Shown: piece by piece, positions 16,030-24,206 of the stretch | How positions within the stretch are numbered: the first letter of the stretch is position 1 | Layout of the letters: every line of letters begins with the position of its first letter | Origin: JANYBV01 sp043763155 | GTDB taxonomy: Bacteria; Pseudomonadota; Alphaproteobacteria; Rickettsiales; SXRF01 | Direction: 5' to 3' | Length of the DNA stretch: 31,077 nucleotides | NCBI GenBank assembly: GCA_043763155.1 | Contig: JAYULW010000012.1 | Span: forward strand, 1-31,077 | The notes under the pieces: model-generated | The model's input: the letters and a program-made list of their open reading frames with translations, nothing else | The model's database searches: none | What the model was told of the DNA's origin: nothing | Program-made: the position numbers and the translations under genes

Positions 16030-16650
16030 ATGTCGCTGAAATCCCACGTCGCCCCCATCCTCTGCTGCTTCATCCTCATTTCGCCGTTTGCCATTTTCAA
16101 TGCCAACGCCGCAACCGTGCAAGATGCGCGCAGTTACGTAGACACACTCACCCCCACCGTGGTGCAGGTGATTAACGATACCAGCATGGCCGACGTGCAA
16201 AAACAGGCCAAGCTCCAGCAATTATTCGTAGCCAACGTAGATATTGACTGGATGGCCAAGTTCGTCATGGGCCGCGCATGGTCGCAGGCCACCCCCGATC
16301 AGCTCCAGCGCTACACGCAGGCCTACCGCGATTACCTGCTCGCCCACTACGTCACCAACTTCGCCGATTACGGCGGCAGCAAATATAAAATCACCGACAT
16401 CAAGCAAGACGATGAGGGCTTCAGCGTGAACATGCAGGTAGATACGCCTCAGGCAAACCAGGCCGTGGCACTCGGCTACCACCTGCACACCGATAGCGCC
16501 AACAACATGAAAATCTCCGACATCATCGTCGAAGGCGTAAGCCTCATTACGTCTCAGCGCAGCGAATACGGCGCAGTGGTGCAGCAAAAAGGCATTGATG
16601 GCCTGATCGCTGCCCTGCAAAGCAAAACGCAGGCCGAGAAGAAGAAATAA
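16030..16650 (+). CDS. mlaC: MlaC/Ttg2D-family periplasmic phospholipid-binding protein
   Basis: A 206-residue protein with a signal peptide (about 1-27, ending NANA-A) and an MlaC domain. Family signs are DARSYVDTLTPTVVQVINDT, the VDIDWMAKFVMGRAWSQATPDQLQRYTQAYRDYL segment, and GVSLITSQRSEY near the end. In the Mla system this protein ferries phospholipids between the outer membrane and the MlaFEDB complex. Here no mlaF, mlaE, mlaD or mlaA gene is adjacent. The next gene, 1 base away, encodes an AsmA-family protein, another lipid transport family. AGGAG precedes the ATG. Confidence 0.92.
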   Translation: MSLKSHVAPILCCFILISPFAIFNANAATVQDARSYVDTLTPTVVQVINDTSMADVQKQAKLQQLFVANVDIDWMAKFVMGRAWSQATPDQLQRYTQAYRDYLLAHYVTNFADYGGSKYKITDIKQDDEGFSVNMQVDTPQANQAVALGYHLHTDSANNMKISDIIVEGVSLITSQRSEYGAVVQQKGIDGLIAALQSKTQAEKKK

Positions 16651-16651
16651 G

Positions 16652-18616
16652 ATGCGCCAACCCCATTCAAAGCTGAGGACTGCCGCCAAAATTCTAGGCG
16701 GCGTTCTCGCAGCATTCGTCGTGCTGGTAATTGCAGCCCTGCTGTTTATCGCCACCCCGTTTTTCAGCGCCAAAGCCGGTGCTTACCTCACCAGCAAAAG
16801 CGGCAGGAGCGTGGTCCTGGACGGCAATATTGAAGCGCATATCTGGTCCCGTGAGCCGCATTTTGTGCTGCATAACGTCAAAATCGGCAACGCCGAATGG
16901 GCCAAATACCCCAACATGTTTGAAGCGAGCCGCCTTGAATTCTCGGTGCGCTTGTGGGAGCTACTGCATTTGCGGCTCGTGCTTCCGGAGCTTATCCTCG
17001 AACAGCCCATTCTCTCACTTGAAAAAAACGCTGAAGGCAAAGCCAACTGGGATTTCAGCCAGAACCCCGACGCCGCCGTGGCCAAAGCCGCAACGCCCAA
17101 TAGCCGCAGCTCCATGCCCATCATCGGCAACTTAAGCATCACCGACGGCGAGCTGGCGTATAACGATGCTGGCCGCGACATCACCACCGACTTCAAAGTC
17201 GCAACCATCGAAGGCGAAGCCGACAAGCACGACCTCGACATACAGGGCCATGGCAGCTACCAGAAAGACCCGTTCGACATCAGCCTCACGGGCGCTTCCG
17301 CCCTGCAGCTGCGCGAGTCCGACACGCCCTATCCCTTCCACCTGAAAACCACGATAGGCAAAACCACCGCCGAAGTGGAAGGAACTGTGCAGGACCCCGT
17401 AGCACTTGAAGCCCTCGACGTAACCTTAAACCTGCAAGGCGCAAACCTTGCTGATCTGTTCCCGCTGACGGGTATCGCCCTGCCGCCCAGCCCGCATTAT
17501 AAACTCAAAGGCCACCTGACCCGCGAGGGCGACACATGGCGCGTCGCAGACATCAACGGCCTCATGGGCAACTCCGACCTCACCGGAAATGTAACATGGC
17601 ACCCCGAACAAAAGCCGCCTTATCTGGAAGGCCAGCTCGTATCTAACAATCTCGACATGACCGATCTTGCAGGCTTTGTCGGCGCAAACAAAAAACCCGC
17701 TAACGAAGACCGCATCATCCCCGATACGCCGCTGGATATTTCAAGGCTATTGGCCATGGATGCCGACGTAACCTTCAAAGGCGAACACATCAAAACGCCC
17801 GAACTGCTCGACGATTTCCTGATGAAGATTAATTTGAAAGACGGCGTGCTGATCATGGACCCGCTGTCTTTCGGCATAGCCAAAGGCAAGATAGACACGA
17901 CCCTGAAAATTCAGGGCAAGGAAAACCCGCCCGTGGCTGACCTCGACGTGCATTTCGACCGCCTGTCGCTTGAAGCCCTGTTCAGCGGTCTCGCCGAACG
18001 CTTTGGCAAAGATAACGTTTCGGCAGGCCGCTTTGGCGGCAAAGCCAAGCTGCACGGCTACGGAAAATCCTTGCGCGACATCATCGCCAGCTCCAACGGC
18101 AACATGGATTTCGGCATGGAAGGGGGCCTCTTAAGCCAGCTAATGCTGCAATTGGCGGGCCTCGACATCTACCGCGCAACCGGGCTTTTGCTCACCGGAG
18201 ACAAGCCCACCCCCATACATTGCATAGTAGCTGACTTTGCCGTGAACGATGGTATGATGCAGGCGCAGGAATTCCTGATTGACACCGATGTAAGCGCTAT
18301 CCAAGGCAAAGGCGAAATGAACCTGAAGGACGAAAGCATGGACATGGTACTGACTACCTATCCCAAAAAACCTTCGCTCCTGACCGTACGTTCGCCCATC
18401 CGCCTGCGAGGCACGCTCAAGCACCCGCGCATTGGCGTGGATGCGGCGTCGCTGGTGGTTCGTGGTGGCGCGGCTGCGTTGCTTGCGGCTGCGGCTCCGC
18501 CTGCTGCCTTGCTTGCCTTTATAGGCCCCGGCCTCGGTGAAGACAGTAATTGCGCCACCATGTTAAAAAGCCTGCCAGCAGACGCCAAGGAAAAGAACGC
18601 AAACGCAGGGAAGTAA
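16652..18616 (+). CDS. AsmA-family envelope protein
   Basis: A 654-residue protein with one N-terminal membrane anchor (about 12-34) followed by a large periplasmic part rich in beta structure. The N-terminal AsmA signature is clear (TSKSGRSVVLDGNIEAHIWS, then VKIGNAEWAK and LRLVLPELILEQPILSLEK). The C-terminal AsmA-like domain (about 430-610) contains SGRFGGKAKLHG-type and GEMNLKDESMDMVL segments. AsmA-like proteins are thought to form bridges that move phospholipids toward the outer membrane. Pairing with MlaC, 1 base upstream, supports a lipid transport role. A ClpP-like periplasmic gene follows 2 bases after the stop. The C-terminus carries an Ala-rich hydrophobic stretch near 605-625. 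Confidence 0.92.
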   Translation: MRQPHSKLRTAAKILGGVLAAFVVLVIAALLFIATPFFSAKAGAYLTSKSGRSVVLDGNIEAHIWSREPHFVLHNVKIGNAEWAKYPNMFEASRLEFSVRLWELLHLRLVLPELILEQPILSLEKNAEGKANWDFSQNPDAAVAKAATPNSRSSMPIIGNLSITDGELAYNDAGRDITTDFKVATIEGEADKHDLDIQGHGSYQKDPFDISLTGASALQLRESDTPYPFHLKTTIGKTTAEVEGTVQDPVALEALDVTLNLQGANLADLFPLTGIALPPSPHYKLKGHLTREGDTWRVADINGLMGNSDLTGNVTWHPEQKPPYLEGQLVSNNLDMTDLAGFVGANKKPANEDRIIPDTPLDISRLLAMDADVTFKGEHIKTPELLDDFLMKINLKDGVLIMDPLSFGIAKGKIDTTLKIQGKENPPVADLDVHFDRLSLEALFSGLAERFGKDNVSAGRFGGKAKLHGYGKSLRDIIASSNGNMDFGMEGGLLSQLMLQLAGLDIYRATGLLLTGDKPTPIHCIVADFAVNDGMMQAQEFLIDTDVSAIQGKGEMNLKDESMDMVLTTYPKKPSLLTVRSPIRLRGTLKHPRIGVDAASLVVRGGAAALLAAAAPPAALLAFIGPGLGEDSNCATMLKSLPADAKEKNANAGK

Positions 18617-18618
18617 CG

Positions 18619-19716
18619 ATGAGGGGGATTCTAAGGGGAGGGGTACTGGGGCTGGCAATGCTTGCCTCCATGCCGGTATATGCAGCGCCCGCGCCTGAAG
18701 AACCCACCATGACCTTCACCTTCCAGCGCGAAGACTACCGCAAATACGGCCTCGGCCTTTATCAGGTCATCCACGCCAGTGGCGCCATCACCGAAGGCAC
18801 TGCCGATGCGCTGAAAATCTTCATCCAGGAAAACCACATCGAGCCGGGCGGCGAAATCTATTTCAACTCCGCAACCGGAAACCGTATCGAAGGCATCCGC
18901 ATGGGCCGCTACATCCGTCAGTTCGGGCTGATGACCCATATCGGAGACACCGACCCCAGCACCCCCGGCGCTTGCGTAAGTGCCTGCTCCTTCGCCTATC
19001 TGGGCGGCACCTTCCGCTTCATGAACGCAACCGCAACCTATGGCGTGCATCGCTTCTACCGCTCGCAGTCCCAGCAGGAATTCACACTGGAAGAAGCGCC
19101 CACCGTCTCCAAAGTCATGACCGACTACATGCGTGACATGGGCGTAAGCACCAGCCTGTTCCGCTACATGACCATCAGTGGCAAGGGGGATGTGGTGCTG
19201 ATTGACAAGCAAACGCTGCGCTCGCTGGGCGTGGTGAATCAGGGCGTCACCCGCTCCGACTGGGACATGGCCAAAGACGAAGGCGTACCCTTCATGCTTG
19301 GCGATGTGCAGAATTATCAGGGCCGCCACACGCTGGGCATTTATTGCGACCGCCAATACGCAACCTTAAGGGGCAGCGTCATGCGCGGGGTAGGGGTGCT
19401 GCAAACTCCCGACCCCGAATCGCTCATTCACAACACCGCTGAAAACGGCGTCTTCCTCGGCGACAAGCGCATCGCCATTCAAGGCGACCTCGCCATGTCG
19501 CCCAAACAGGTCACATACACCTTCCCCATTTCGCAAGACCTTGCCGCCCGCATGGTGGCCGCGCCCGATTTAGGCGTGTATTTCCAGCCTCGCGGCATTA
19601 TTTATTATGGCGGGTTCAGCCTGCCGCAAACGCAGGATTCCAAGGAAATGATGAAAAAATTTGTCAATGATTGCTTCGCAACCCAGATTGTAAAATCCGA
19701 TGAACCTAAACCGTAG
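18619..19716 (+). CDS. Periplasmic ClpP/crotonase-fold-like protein (COG3904 type)
   Basis: A 365-residue exported protein. I start it at 18619, 2 bases after the AsmA stop, because this gives a clean signal peptide (MRGILRGGVLGLAMLASMPVYAA); an upstream frame start at 18550 would not. The first half shows GGEIYFNSATGNRIEGIRMGRYIR (78-101), GACVSACSFAYLGG (117-130) and YGVHRFY (141-147). This pattern is that of COG3904-type periplasmic proteins related to ClpP, with Ser121 and His144 as candidate catalytic residues. A second domain (about 230-365) is unrecognised. Peptidase activity is inference; the NSATG segment lacks the usual NSPGG form. Confidence 0.6.
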   Translation: MRGILRGGVLGLAMLASMPVYAAPAPEEPTMTFTFQREDYRKYGLGLYQVIHASGAITEGTADALKIFIQENHIEPGGEIYFNSATGNRIEGIRMGRYIRQFGLMTHIGDTDPSTPGACVSACSFAYLGGTFRFMNATATYGVHRFYRSQSQQEFTLEEAPTVSKVMTDYMRDMGVSTSLFRYMTISGKGDVVLIDKQTLRSLGVVNQGVTRSDWDMAKDEGVPFMLGDVQNYQGRHTLGIYCDRQYATLRGSVMRGVGVLQTPDPESLIHNTAENGVFLGDKRIAIQGDLAMSPKQVTYTFPISQDLAARMVAAPDLGVYFQPRGIIYYGGFSLPQTQDSKEMMKKFVNDCFATQIVKSDEPKP

Positions 19717-20200
19717 CCTGCTCCTCTTGCTCGCCTTCCTGCCCGCAACCGCATGGGCCGACGACGATATTAAAACCGCCACCACCCGCATGGCCGCTTG
19801 CGTGCATAACCGCGACGCCAGCACCTGCCGCCAGAATATCACCGCAAGCTCGACCGCCATCTTAGACCGCTTCGCCTCTTACGATCTCATGGACTGCCTG
19901 CCGCAAGACGCGGCGTACCAATCCAGCAAGCAAGAAGGCGACGCCATGATCGTGCGCGCAACCACCACGACGGACGCCAAGAAAAACACCATTCGTCTTG
20001 TCTTCCAGCAAGAAGAAGAGGAATGGAAACTCGACATCCCTGAAAGCTTGCGCCGCGGCCTTGGCGACAATTGGGAACAGCGCCTGAATGGCGTTGAGCA
20101 AGTATACCTTGTGCTGCGCAGCCAAATGGGTGGCAACCTCAACTGCGCCATGATCCGCAAATTAGGAACAGGGCTCACCGCCAGCGGCGGCAAGCCCTAA
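19700..20200 (+). CDS. Small periplasmic protein with four cysteines, unrecognised
   Basis: A 166-residue protein whose start overlaps the ClpP-like gene by 17 bases, so the two are probably translated together. It has a signal peptide (about 1-20, ATAWA-DD), which supports the chosen start. The mature part has four Cys residues (34, 43, 66 and 149), enough for two disulfides, and looks alpha/beta with an acidic patch (QQEEEEWKLDIPE). I do not recognise a family. As the last gene of the mlaC to AsmA operon it may be an envelope accessory or partner of the ClpP-like protein. Confidence 0.75.
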   Translation: MNLNRSLLLLLAFLPATAWADDDIKTATTRMAACVHNRDASTCRQNITASSTAILDRFASYDLMDCLPQDAAYQSSKQEGDAMIVRATTTTDAKKNTIRLVFQQEEEEWKLDIPESLRRGLGDNWEQRLNGVEQVYLVLRSQMGGNLNCAMIRKLGTGLTASGGKP

Positions 20201-20212
20201 TCCCATGCGTTC

Positions 20213-21019
20213 TTAGCGCGCCGGTTCCGACGTTTTGGCGCGTTGCTCGCGTACCTCATCAGGCGTGAGGATCACAGCATCCAGTGGCTTGCGCTTGCTC
20301 ACGCGCTCGGCATAAGCGGGGTTGTCATCCATCGCAAGGTCATGCGAGCGGATAAGCATGCCCATGCCGTCGGTGAATTTTTTATCTTTATCCGCCGCGA
20401 TTTCCGAAACTTTGCGGCGCTTAGATAAGCGCTCCACAATTTTGCCGTTATGCTCCACCACCTGCCGCCCCAGCGTGCCCATTTCGCCTGCGAGCTGCGC
20501 GGTATAATCGGCATCACGTTGTGCCTGCGTCACATTTTCCAGATTAGCGGGTGTGCGTTCAGCGCTGGCCACATAGGCTTCCATGGCTTTCTGGGCATTG
20601 GCCAGATGCTTGGGTAAATGCGCCACCACCCTGACTTCATCATGGTCCAGCCCGCGGCGGTCCAGATGCACCTCATGGGCCAGTAGCCCTGCGTGATTCA
20701 TGGCATCAATGGTTTGCTCCACCGTATTTTGCAATGCCTGAGCGGCGAAGGCATAAAGGGTGCTGCTGTCGGTGGCCGTTGTCTGGTCCCGGCTGCGCAC
20801 ATCCAGTACTGTATTGCCCTGCACCAGCTCATAACCGCTTCGCTCTCGGCGGCTGCGTATCTCCATGCCGAAGGACTTCATCAATTTGTCTTGGGAAATA
20901 TAGGGCGCGATCTTGGCAAGGTTGCTCGCGGTTTGCTCAAGCATGTCGGCATTATGCGCTATTAATTCAATTCCTTGGCGTGCTTTAGCTTCATTATATT
21001 CAAAGGTCGTATCGCTCAT
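20213..21019 (-). CDS. Unrecognised soluble helical protein
   Basis: A 268-residue protein with AGGAG six bases before the ATG. It has no signal peptide or membrane segment, is rich in charged residues and Ala, and appears largely helical. Visible segments include FGMEIRSRRERSGYELVQGNTVLDVRSRD near residue 50-78 and an Arg/Lys-rich stretch VERLSKRRKVSEIAADKDKK near 195-214. I know no family match. It faces the mlaC operon tail to tail with an 11-base gap. Its upstream region holds three copies of an unusual repeat, suggesting special regulation. Like the zeta and Fic-like genes it looks like an accessory gene, but no link to them is shown. Confidence 0.7.
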   Translation of the reverse strand: MSDTTFEYNEAKARQGIELIAHNADMLEQTASNLAKIAPYISQDKLMKSFGMEIRSRRERSGYELVQGNTVLDVRSRDQTTATDSSTLYAFAAQALQNTVEQTIDAMNHAGLLAHEVHLDRRGLDHDEVRVVAHLPKHLANAQKAMEAYVASAERTPANLENVTQAQRDADYTAQLAGEMGTLGRQVVEHNGKIVERLSKRRKVSEIAADKDKKFTDGMGMLIRSHDLAMDDNPAYAERVSKRKPLDAVILTPDEVREQRAKTSEPAR

Positions 21020-21091
21020 AACGGCTCCTGTCGTATATAAGTGAGTCCATGCCTCGCATCATTGCGTTCTGCAAATCCAACCACCCCGGCT

Positions 21092-21108
21092 TGTTAACCA
21101 TTGTGACG
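21092..21108 (+). repeat. Repeat copy 1, TGTTAACC-N3-GTGACG
   Basis: TGTTAACCATTGTGACG. It differs from copy 3 (opposite strand) at one base of 17. It lies 73 bases upstream of the start of the unrecognised gene 20213-21019. It contains TTAACCAT, the 8-base half-site of alphaproteobacterial CtrA boxes. Confidence 0.7.
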
Positions 21109-21171
21109 GTTAGGTTACAAAAATACATAGCCTAATCAATTACATATTAGACATATCCACAGGTAAAAGTA

Positions 21172-21189
21172 TGTTAACCTTCCGTGACG
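21172..21189 (+). repeat. Repeat copy 2, TGTTAACC-N4-GTGACG
   Basis: TGTTAACCTTCCGTGACG. The same two half-elements as copy 1 with one extra spacer base, in the same orientation and 80 bases further from the gene. Confidence 0.65.
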
Positions 21190-21233
21190 TTATCAAGTCC
21201 GTTTCATGACAGTAAAAAACGCCCCTGACGAAG

Positions 21234-21250
21234 CGTCACAGTGGTTAACA
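21234..21250 (-). repeat. Repeat copy 3, inverted
   Basis: Read on the minus strand this is TGTTAACCACTGTGACG. It overlaps a possible TGACG-CTT-CGTCA hairpin that, with a nearby T6 run, could also act as a weak terminator for the lipoprotein gene. Confidence 0.65.
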
Positions 21251-21269
21251 GGCCAAAAATAGGGGGCAG

Positions 21270-22037
21270 TTAGAAGGTGTAGGGCATCTTCTTTTTAAGA
21301 CGCGCTTCCATGTGCTCAAGCTTGGTCGAAAGCGTGGCGAGCGATTCATTGTCGAGCGTCTTATCCTGCGATGCAGTGGCAAGCATTCGCTTCACATTTT
21401 CAAGCGTCATGTATGCCGCATCCTGATTCGCATGATCAGTGAAATATTCGATCAGCGCAATCTGGGTCATAACTTCGTCAGCGGTTTTCAGCTTGCCATA
21501 CTGCGCAAGCAAACGGCGCTGCAATGCGTCGAGCGCGCCTTCAATCGCCAGCGGTTCTTCCGGCATCACAAAATTCACATCCGGCGCTGCTTGTGTGCTC
21601 AGCACCTGAATATTCTGCAAGCGGTAACCCCCTGCGCTTAAATCCGCCATGACTTTGGTAAGGGCAGGAAAGCCTGGGTTGCTAAGCGCAATCGGCGCCA
21701 TAATCTGTTGCGTATCCGTTTTTTCCGCAGTGGTATAATCCACCACCACCATCGTCACTACTTGCCCCTGCGCCTTCGTCTGCGCCAGATAATCTTTAAT
21801 CACCGTAAGCCGTGGCGAAACCCCCGCAAGGTCCGCAGGCCGCGCATACAGTTCCAGTTTCGCCAGTGCCAGGTTTTCGATATAGCTGCTGGCCTTCACG
21901 GCTGTTTCTTTTTTCACCCGGGCCTTCACCACTTTTTTGTGCGGCGTTTCAAACAAAGACGCGCACCCCGAAAGCGACAACACCCCGATAACGGCGCATG
22001 TATGGATAAGGAAATGAAAGCGGCGGATAGGCATCAT
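21270..22037 (-). CDS. Lipoprotein of unknown function
   Basis: A 255-residue lipoprotein. I choose ATG 22037 because it gives a normal lipoprotein signal: MMPIRRF, a hydrophobic core, then the lipobox LSGC with Cys25. A GTG at 22058 would only add a short polar tail. The mature protein starts with a Lys-rich linker (HKKVVKARVKKETAVK) and continues with alpha/beta segments (VVTMVVVDYTTAEK, and GYRLQNIQVLST) and a helical C-terminus (about 160-255). The middle part loosely resembles OmpA-like or BON-like folds, but I cannot name a family. It is transcribed alone on the minus strand, divergent from the KdpD-like kinase. Confidence 0.75.
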   Translation of the reverse strand: MMPIRRFHFLIHTCAVIGVLSLSGCASLFETPHKKVVKARVKKETAVKASSYIENLALAKLELYARPADLAGVSPRLTVIKDYLAQTKAQGQVVTMVVVDYTTAEKTDTQQIMAPIALSNPGFPALTKVMADLSAGGYRLQNIQVLSTQAAPDVNFVMPEEPLAIEGALDALQRRLLAQYGKLKTADEVMTQIALIEYFTDHANQDAAYMTLENVKRMLATASQDKTLDNESLATLSTKLEHMEARLKKKMPYTF

Positions 22038-22066
22038 GAGTAAATCCGGTAATTGCACATCTATTG

Positions 22067-22096
22067 CCTATACAATGGTTAAACGTAAAGAGGCAA
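22067..22096 (-). promoter_or_regulatory. Candidate promoter of the lipoprotein gene with a TTAACCAT half-site
   Basis: On the minus strand TTGCCT (22091-22096) and TATAGG (22067-22072) are separated by 18 bases, fitting -35 and -10 elements. Between and overlapping them lies TTAACCATTGT (22072-22082), 11 bases identical to repeat copy 1 at 21094. A regulator bound there would block or assist the polymerase. Confidence 0.35.
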
Positions 22097-22133
22097 TGGG
22101 AAGCAGCAGGGCAGGGGGCAAATCCACATAGAA

Positions 22134-22152
22134 TTTTTATGCGCTATAAATT
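22134..22152 (+). promoter_or_regulatory. Promoter-like element before the KdpD-like kinase
   Basis: TTTTTATGCGCTATA (22134-22148) is identical to the element before mlaC. It is also part of an imperfect inverted repeat, AATTTTTA then TATAAATT around TGCGC (22132-22152). TATAAA (22145-22150) would be a -10 element about 38 bases before the start codon at 22188. Confidence 0.4.
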
Positions 22153-22187
22153 ATTATTAATAACCAATGGCTAGTTTAGGGAAATAT

Positions 22188-24206
22188 ATGGCTGATCTAC
22201 CCAGCGCTTCCCCCAGGAAAAATCTGATAATTGTACTGGTAGAAGACCACCCCAAGGCAATCTTGCTTTTACGCATGGCCCGCAAGCGCGCGCTTGAGCG
22301 CAATTGCAAATGGCGCGCGGTTTATGTCGAAACCCCTTCACACATCCGCGCCGTCGAAGACGGTACGCAGGAGCGCATCCTGCGCCTGCTTACCACCGCC
22401 GAACAGCTAGGCGGCGAAAGCGAACAGGTCGAAGCACTAAGCCTTGAACGCGGCATGGAAATGCTCTGCGCCCGCGAGCAGCAGCGCCTCGACCTCGTCA
22501 TTATGGGCAGCACCGAAAGCAATTCCCGCTTTGCCCGCTTCAAAATGACGCCATGGATCCGCACCGTGCGCTCCGCGTCTTTGCGCACGCAGGTGGAAAT
22601 TGTCCCCCTCGCTGGCCCCATGCACCGCCAGCGCCTTGCCGAGCGCCTGCGCGTCAAAGGCCTGCGCCCCAGCTATATGCTATACGCCCTCGTAAGCGTA
22701 AGCGTTGCATTCCTGTGCGCCACCACCATGCAGCAGCTACTGCCGCCCGCGCTCTTCCGCATCAACGAACATAATATCGCGCTACTGTTCATGACCGCCT
22801 GCGCCTTCACCGCCGGGCGCTACGGCCTGCTGCCGGGCTTAGTCGCATCCGTCGCCAGCTTCCTCACCGTGAATTACTATTACACCGTGCCTTATTACGC
22901 GGTGAAGATCACCTCAGTGACCGACATCCTGAACATGGGCATTTTCTTATCCGCTGCCTTGCTCGTATCGCTTTTCACCAGCCAAACGCGTGGCTACGCC
23001 GAAAACGCCGCCAAGCGCGAACTCAGCACGCAAGTGCTGTTCACCCTCTACCGCATCGCCTCCGAAGCCTTCTCCCGCCAGCAGGCGATTGAAAAACTCC
23101 AGCGCCGCCTTGAGCGCATGCTGGATGTGGATGTGGCCTTCTTCATGCCGCCCACCCTGAACCCCGACCGCATCGAGCCAAGCGCGCCTGAAAACATCAT
23201 CCTGAACGAAGCCGACCGCAAAGCGCTGGACGTGTGCTGGCGCGACACAAAAACCACGGGCGTGGCATCGCCCTACAATCCCGGCAGCCAGTGGCGCTTT
23301 GAACCCATGGTTTCCGCAGGCGGTGAAATTGGCGTCATCGCCGTGCGCCCACGCAAAAAAACCCGCATTGACGCATGGTTCGGAAAACTCCTTACCGCTA
23401 TTGCCGACCAAACCGCAAATGTGCTGGAACATATCAAGCTGGAACGCTCCATGGAAGCCACCCGCATCCGTGAAGAGCACGAAAAATTGCGCTCCATGTT
23501 GCTCTCCAGCGTTTCGCACGATTTGAAAACCCCGCTCGCAGGCATCATCGGCGCGCTCAGCGTGCATCAAAGCCTGGGCAACCGCCTGCCTGAAAAGAAG
23601 CGCAACGACCTGCTGGAATCCTCCCTCGAAGAAGCCCAGCGCCTCGACGGCTTCATCAATAACATTCTGGAAATGACCCGCCTCGAAACCGGCAACATCA
23701 CCTTCAAACAGGAGTGGCACGCCGCATCCATCATGGTGGATAGCGTCACGAAGCGCCTGCGCCACCGTTTCAAAACCCGCGAAGTCATCGTCCACGCCAT
23801 CCCGCGCGATGTTGAAGTATTCATGGACGTGGTCATGACCGAGCAGGTGCTGCAAAACATCCTCGACAACGCCTGCAAATACACGCCTGAGGGCACCCAA
23901 ATCGAAGTGCAGTGCCAATCCACCGATCAGGGCTATTGCTTCTCGGTGCGCGACCACGGCACGGGCCTGCCGCAAAACCAGCTTGTGCAGGTGTTCGACA
24001 AATATGCCCGCATTGAAAAGCGCGACTCGCAAGTGGCTGGCACAGGTTTGGGCCTCGCCATTTCCAAAGCGGTCATGGAATCGCAGGGCGGCTGGGTCAA
24101 AGCTGAAAACCATCCCGATGGCGGTGCGTTATTTACTTTCTGCCTGCCACAGTGGCGCATCATGGCAAACCTCATCACCGAAGAAAGAAGCGTATGCAAT
24201 TCTTAA
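22188..24206 (+). CDS. KdpD-like sensor histidine kinase lacking the KdpD N-terminal domain
   Basis: A 672-residue kinase started at 22188, which has TTAGGG at good spacing; the ATG at 22167 has no ribosome site. It opens directly with a KdpD-type Usp domain (about 10-142, KWRAVYVETP at 41-50). The DUF4118 four-helix membrane domain follows (about 163-270), then a GAF-like region (about 280-415), HisKA with His444 in SSVSHDLKTPLAG, and HATPase (NILDNACKYTPEG, and GTGLGLAIS). True KdpD has a further roughly 200-residue P-loop domain in front, and that is missing. No kdpFABC genes are in the window. The receiver gene overlaps its 3' end by 13 bases. The signal may relate to K+ or general envelope stress. 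Confidence 0.9.
   Translation: MADLPSASPRKNLIIVLVEDHPKAILLLRMARKRALERNCKWRAVYVETPSHIRAVEDGTQERILRLLTTAEQLGGESEQVEALSLERGMEMLCAREQQRLDLVIMGSTESNSRFARFKMTPWIRTVRSASLRTQVEIVPLAGPMHRQRLAERLRVKGLRPSYMLYALVSVSVAFLCATTMQQLLPPALFRINEHNIALLFMTACAFTAGRYGLLPGLVASVASFLTVNYYYTVPYYAVKITSVTDILNMGIFLSAALLVSLFTSQTRGYAENAAKRELSTQVLFTLYRIASEAFSRQQAIEKLQRRLERMLDVDVAFFMPPTLNPDRIEPSAPENIILNEADRKALDVCWRDTKTTGVASPYNPGSQWRFEPMVSAGGEIGVIAVRPRKKTRIDAWFGKLLTAIADQTANVLEHIKLERSMEATRIREEHEKLRSMLLSSVSHDLKTPLAGIIGALSVHQSLGNRLPEKKRNDLLESSLEEAQRLDGFINNILEMTRLETGNITFKQEWHAASIMVDSVTKRLRHRFKTREVIVHAIPRDVEVFMDVVMTEQVLQNILDNACKYTPEGTQIEVQCQSTDQGYCFSVRDHGTGLPQNQLVQVFDKYARIEKRDSQVAGTGLGLAISKAVMESQGGWVKAENHPDGGALFTFCLPQWRIMANLITEERSVCNS

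Noticed and set aside
21209..21240. Rho-independent terminator for the lipoprotein gene
   Set aside because: The TGACG-CTT-CGTCA stem is only 5 bases long and the T6 run is separated from it by GGGGCG; too weak for a separate call.
22947..24113. Long antisense open frame across the KdpD-like kinase
   Set aside because: The opposite strand encodes a complete kinase with all motifs; the antisense frame is Gly-, His- and Phe-rich with no fold signs.
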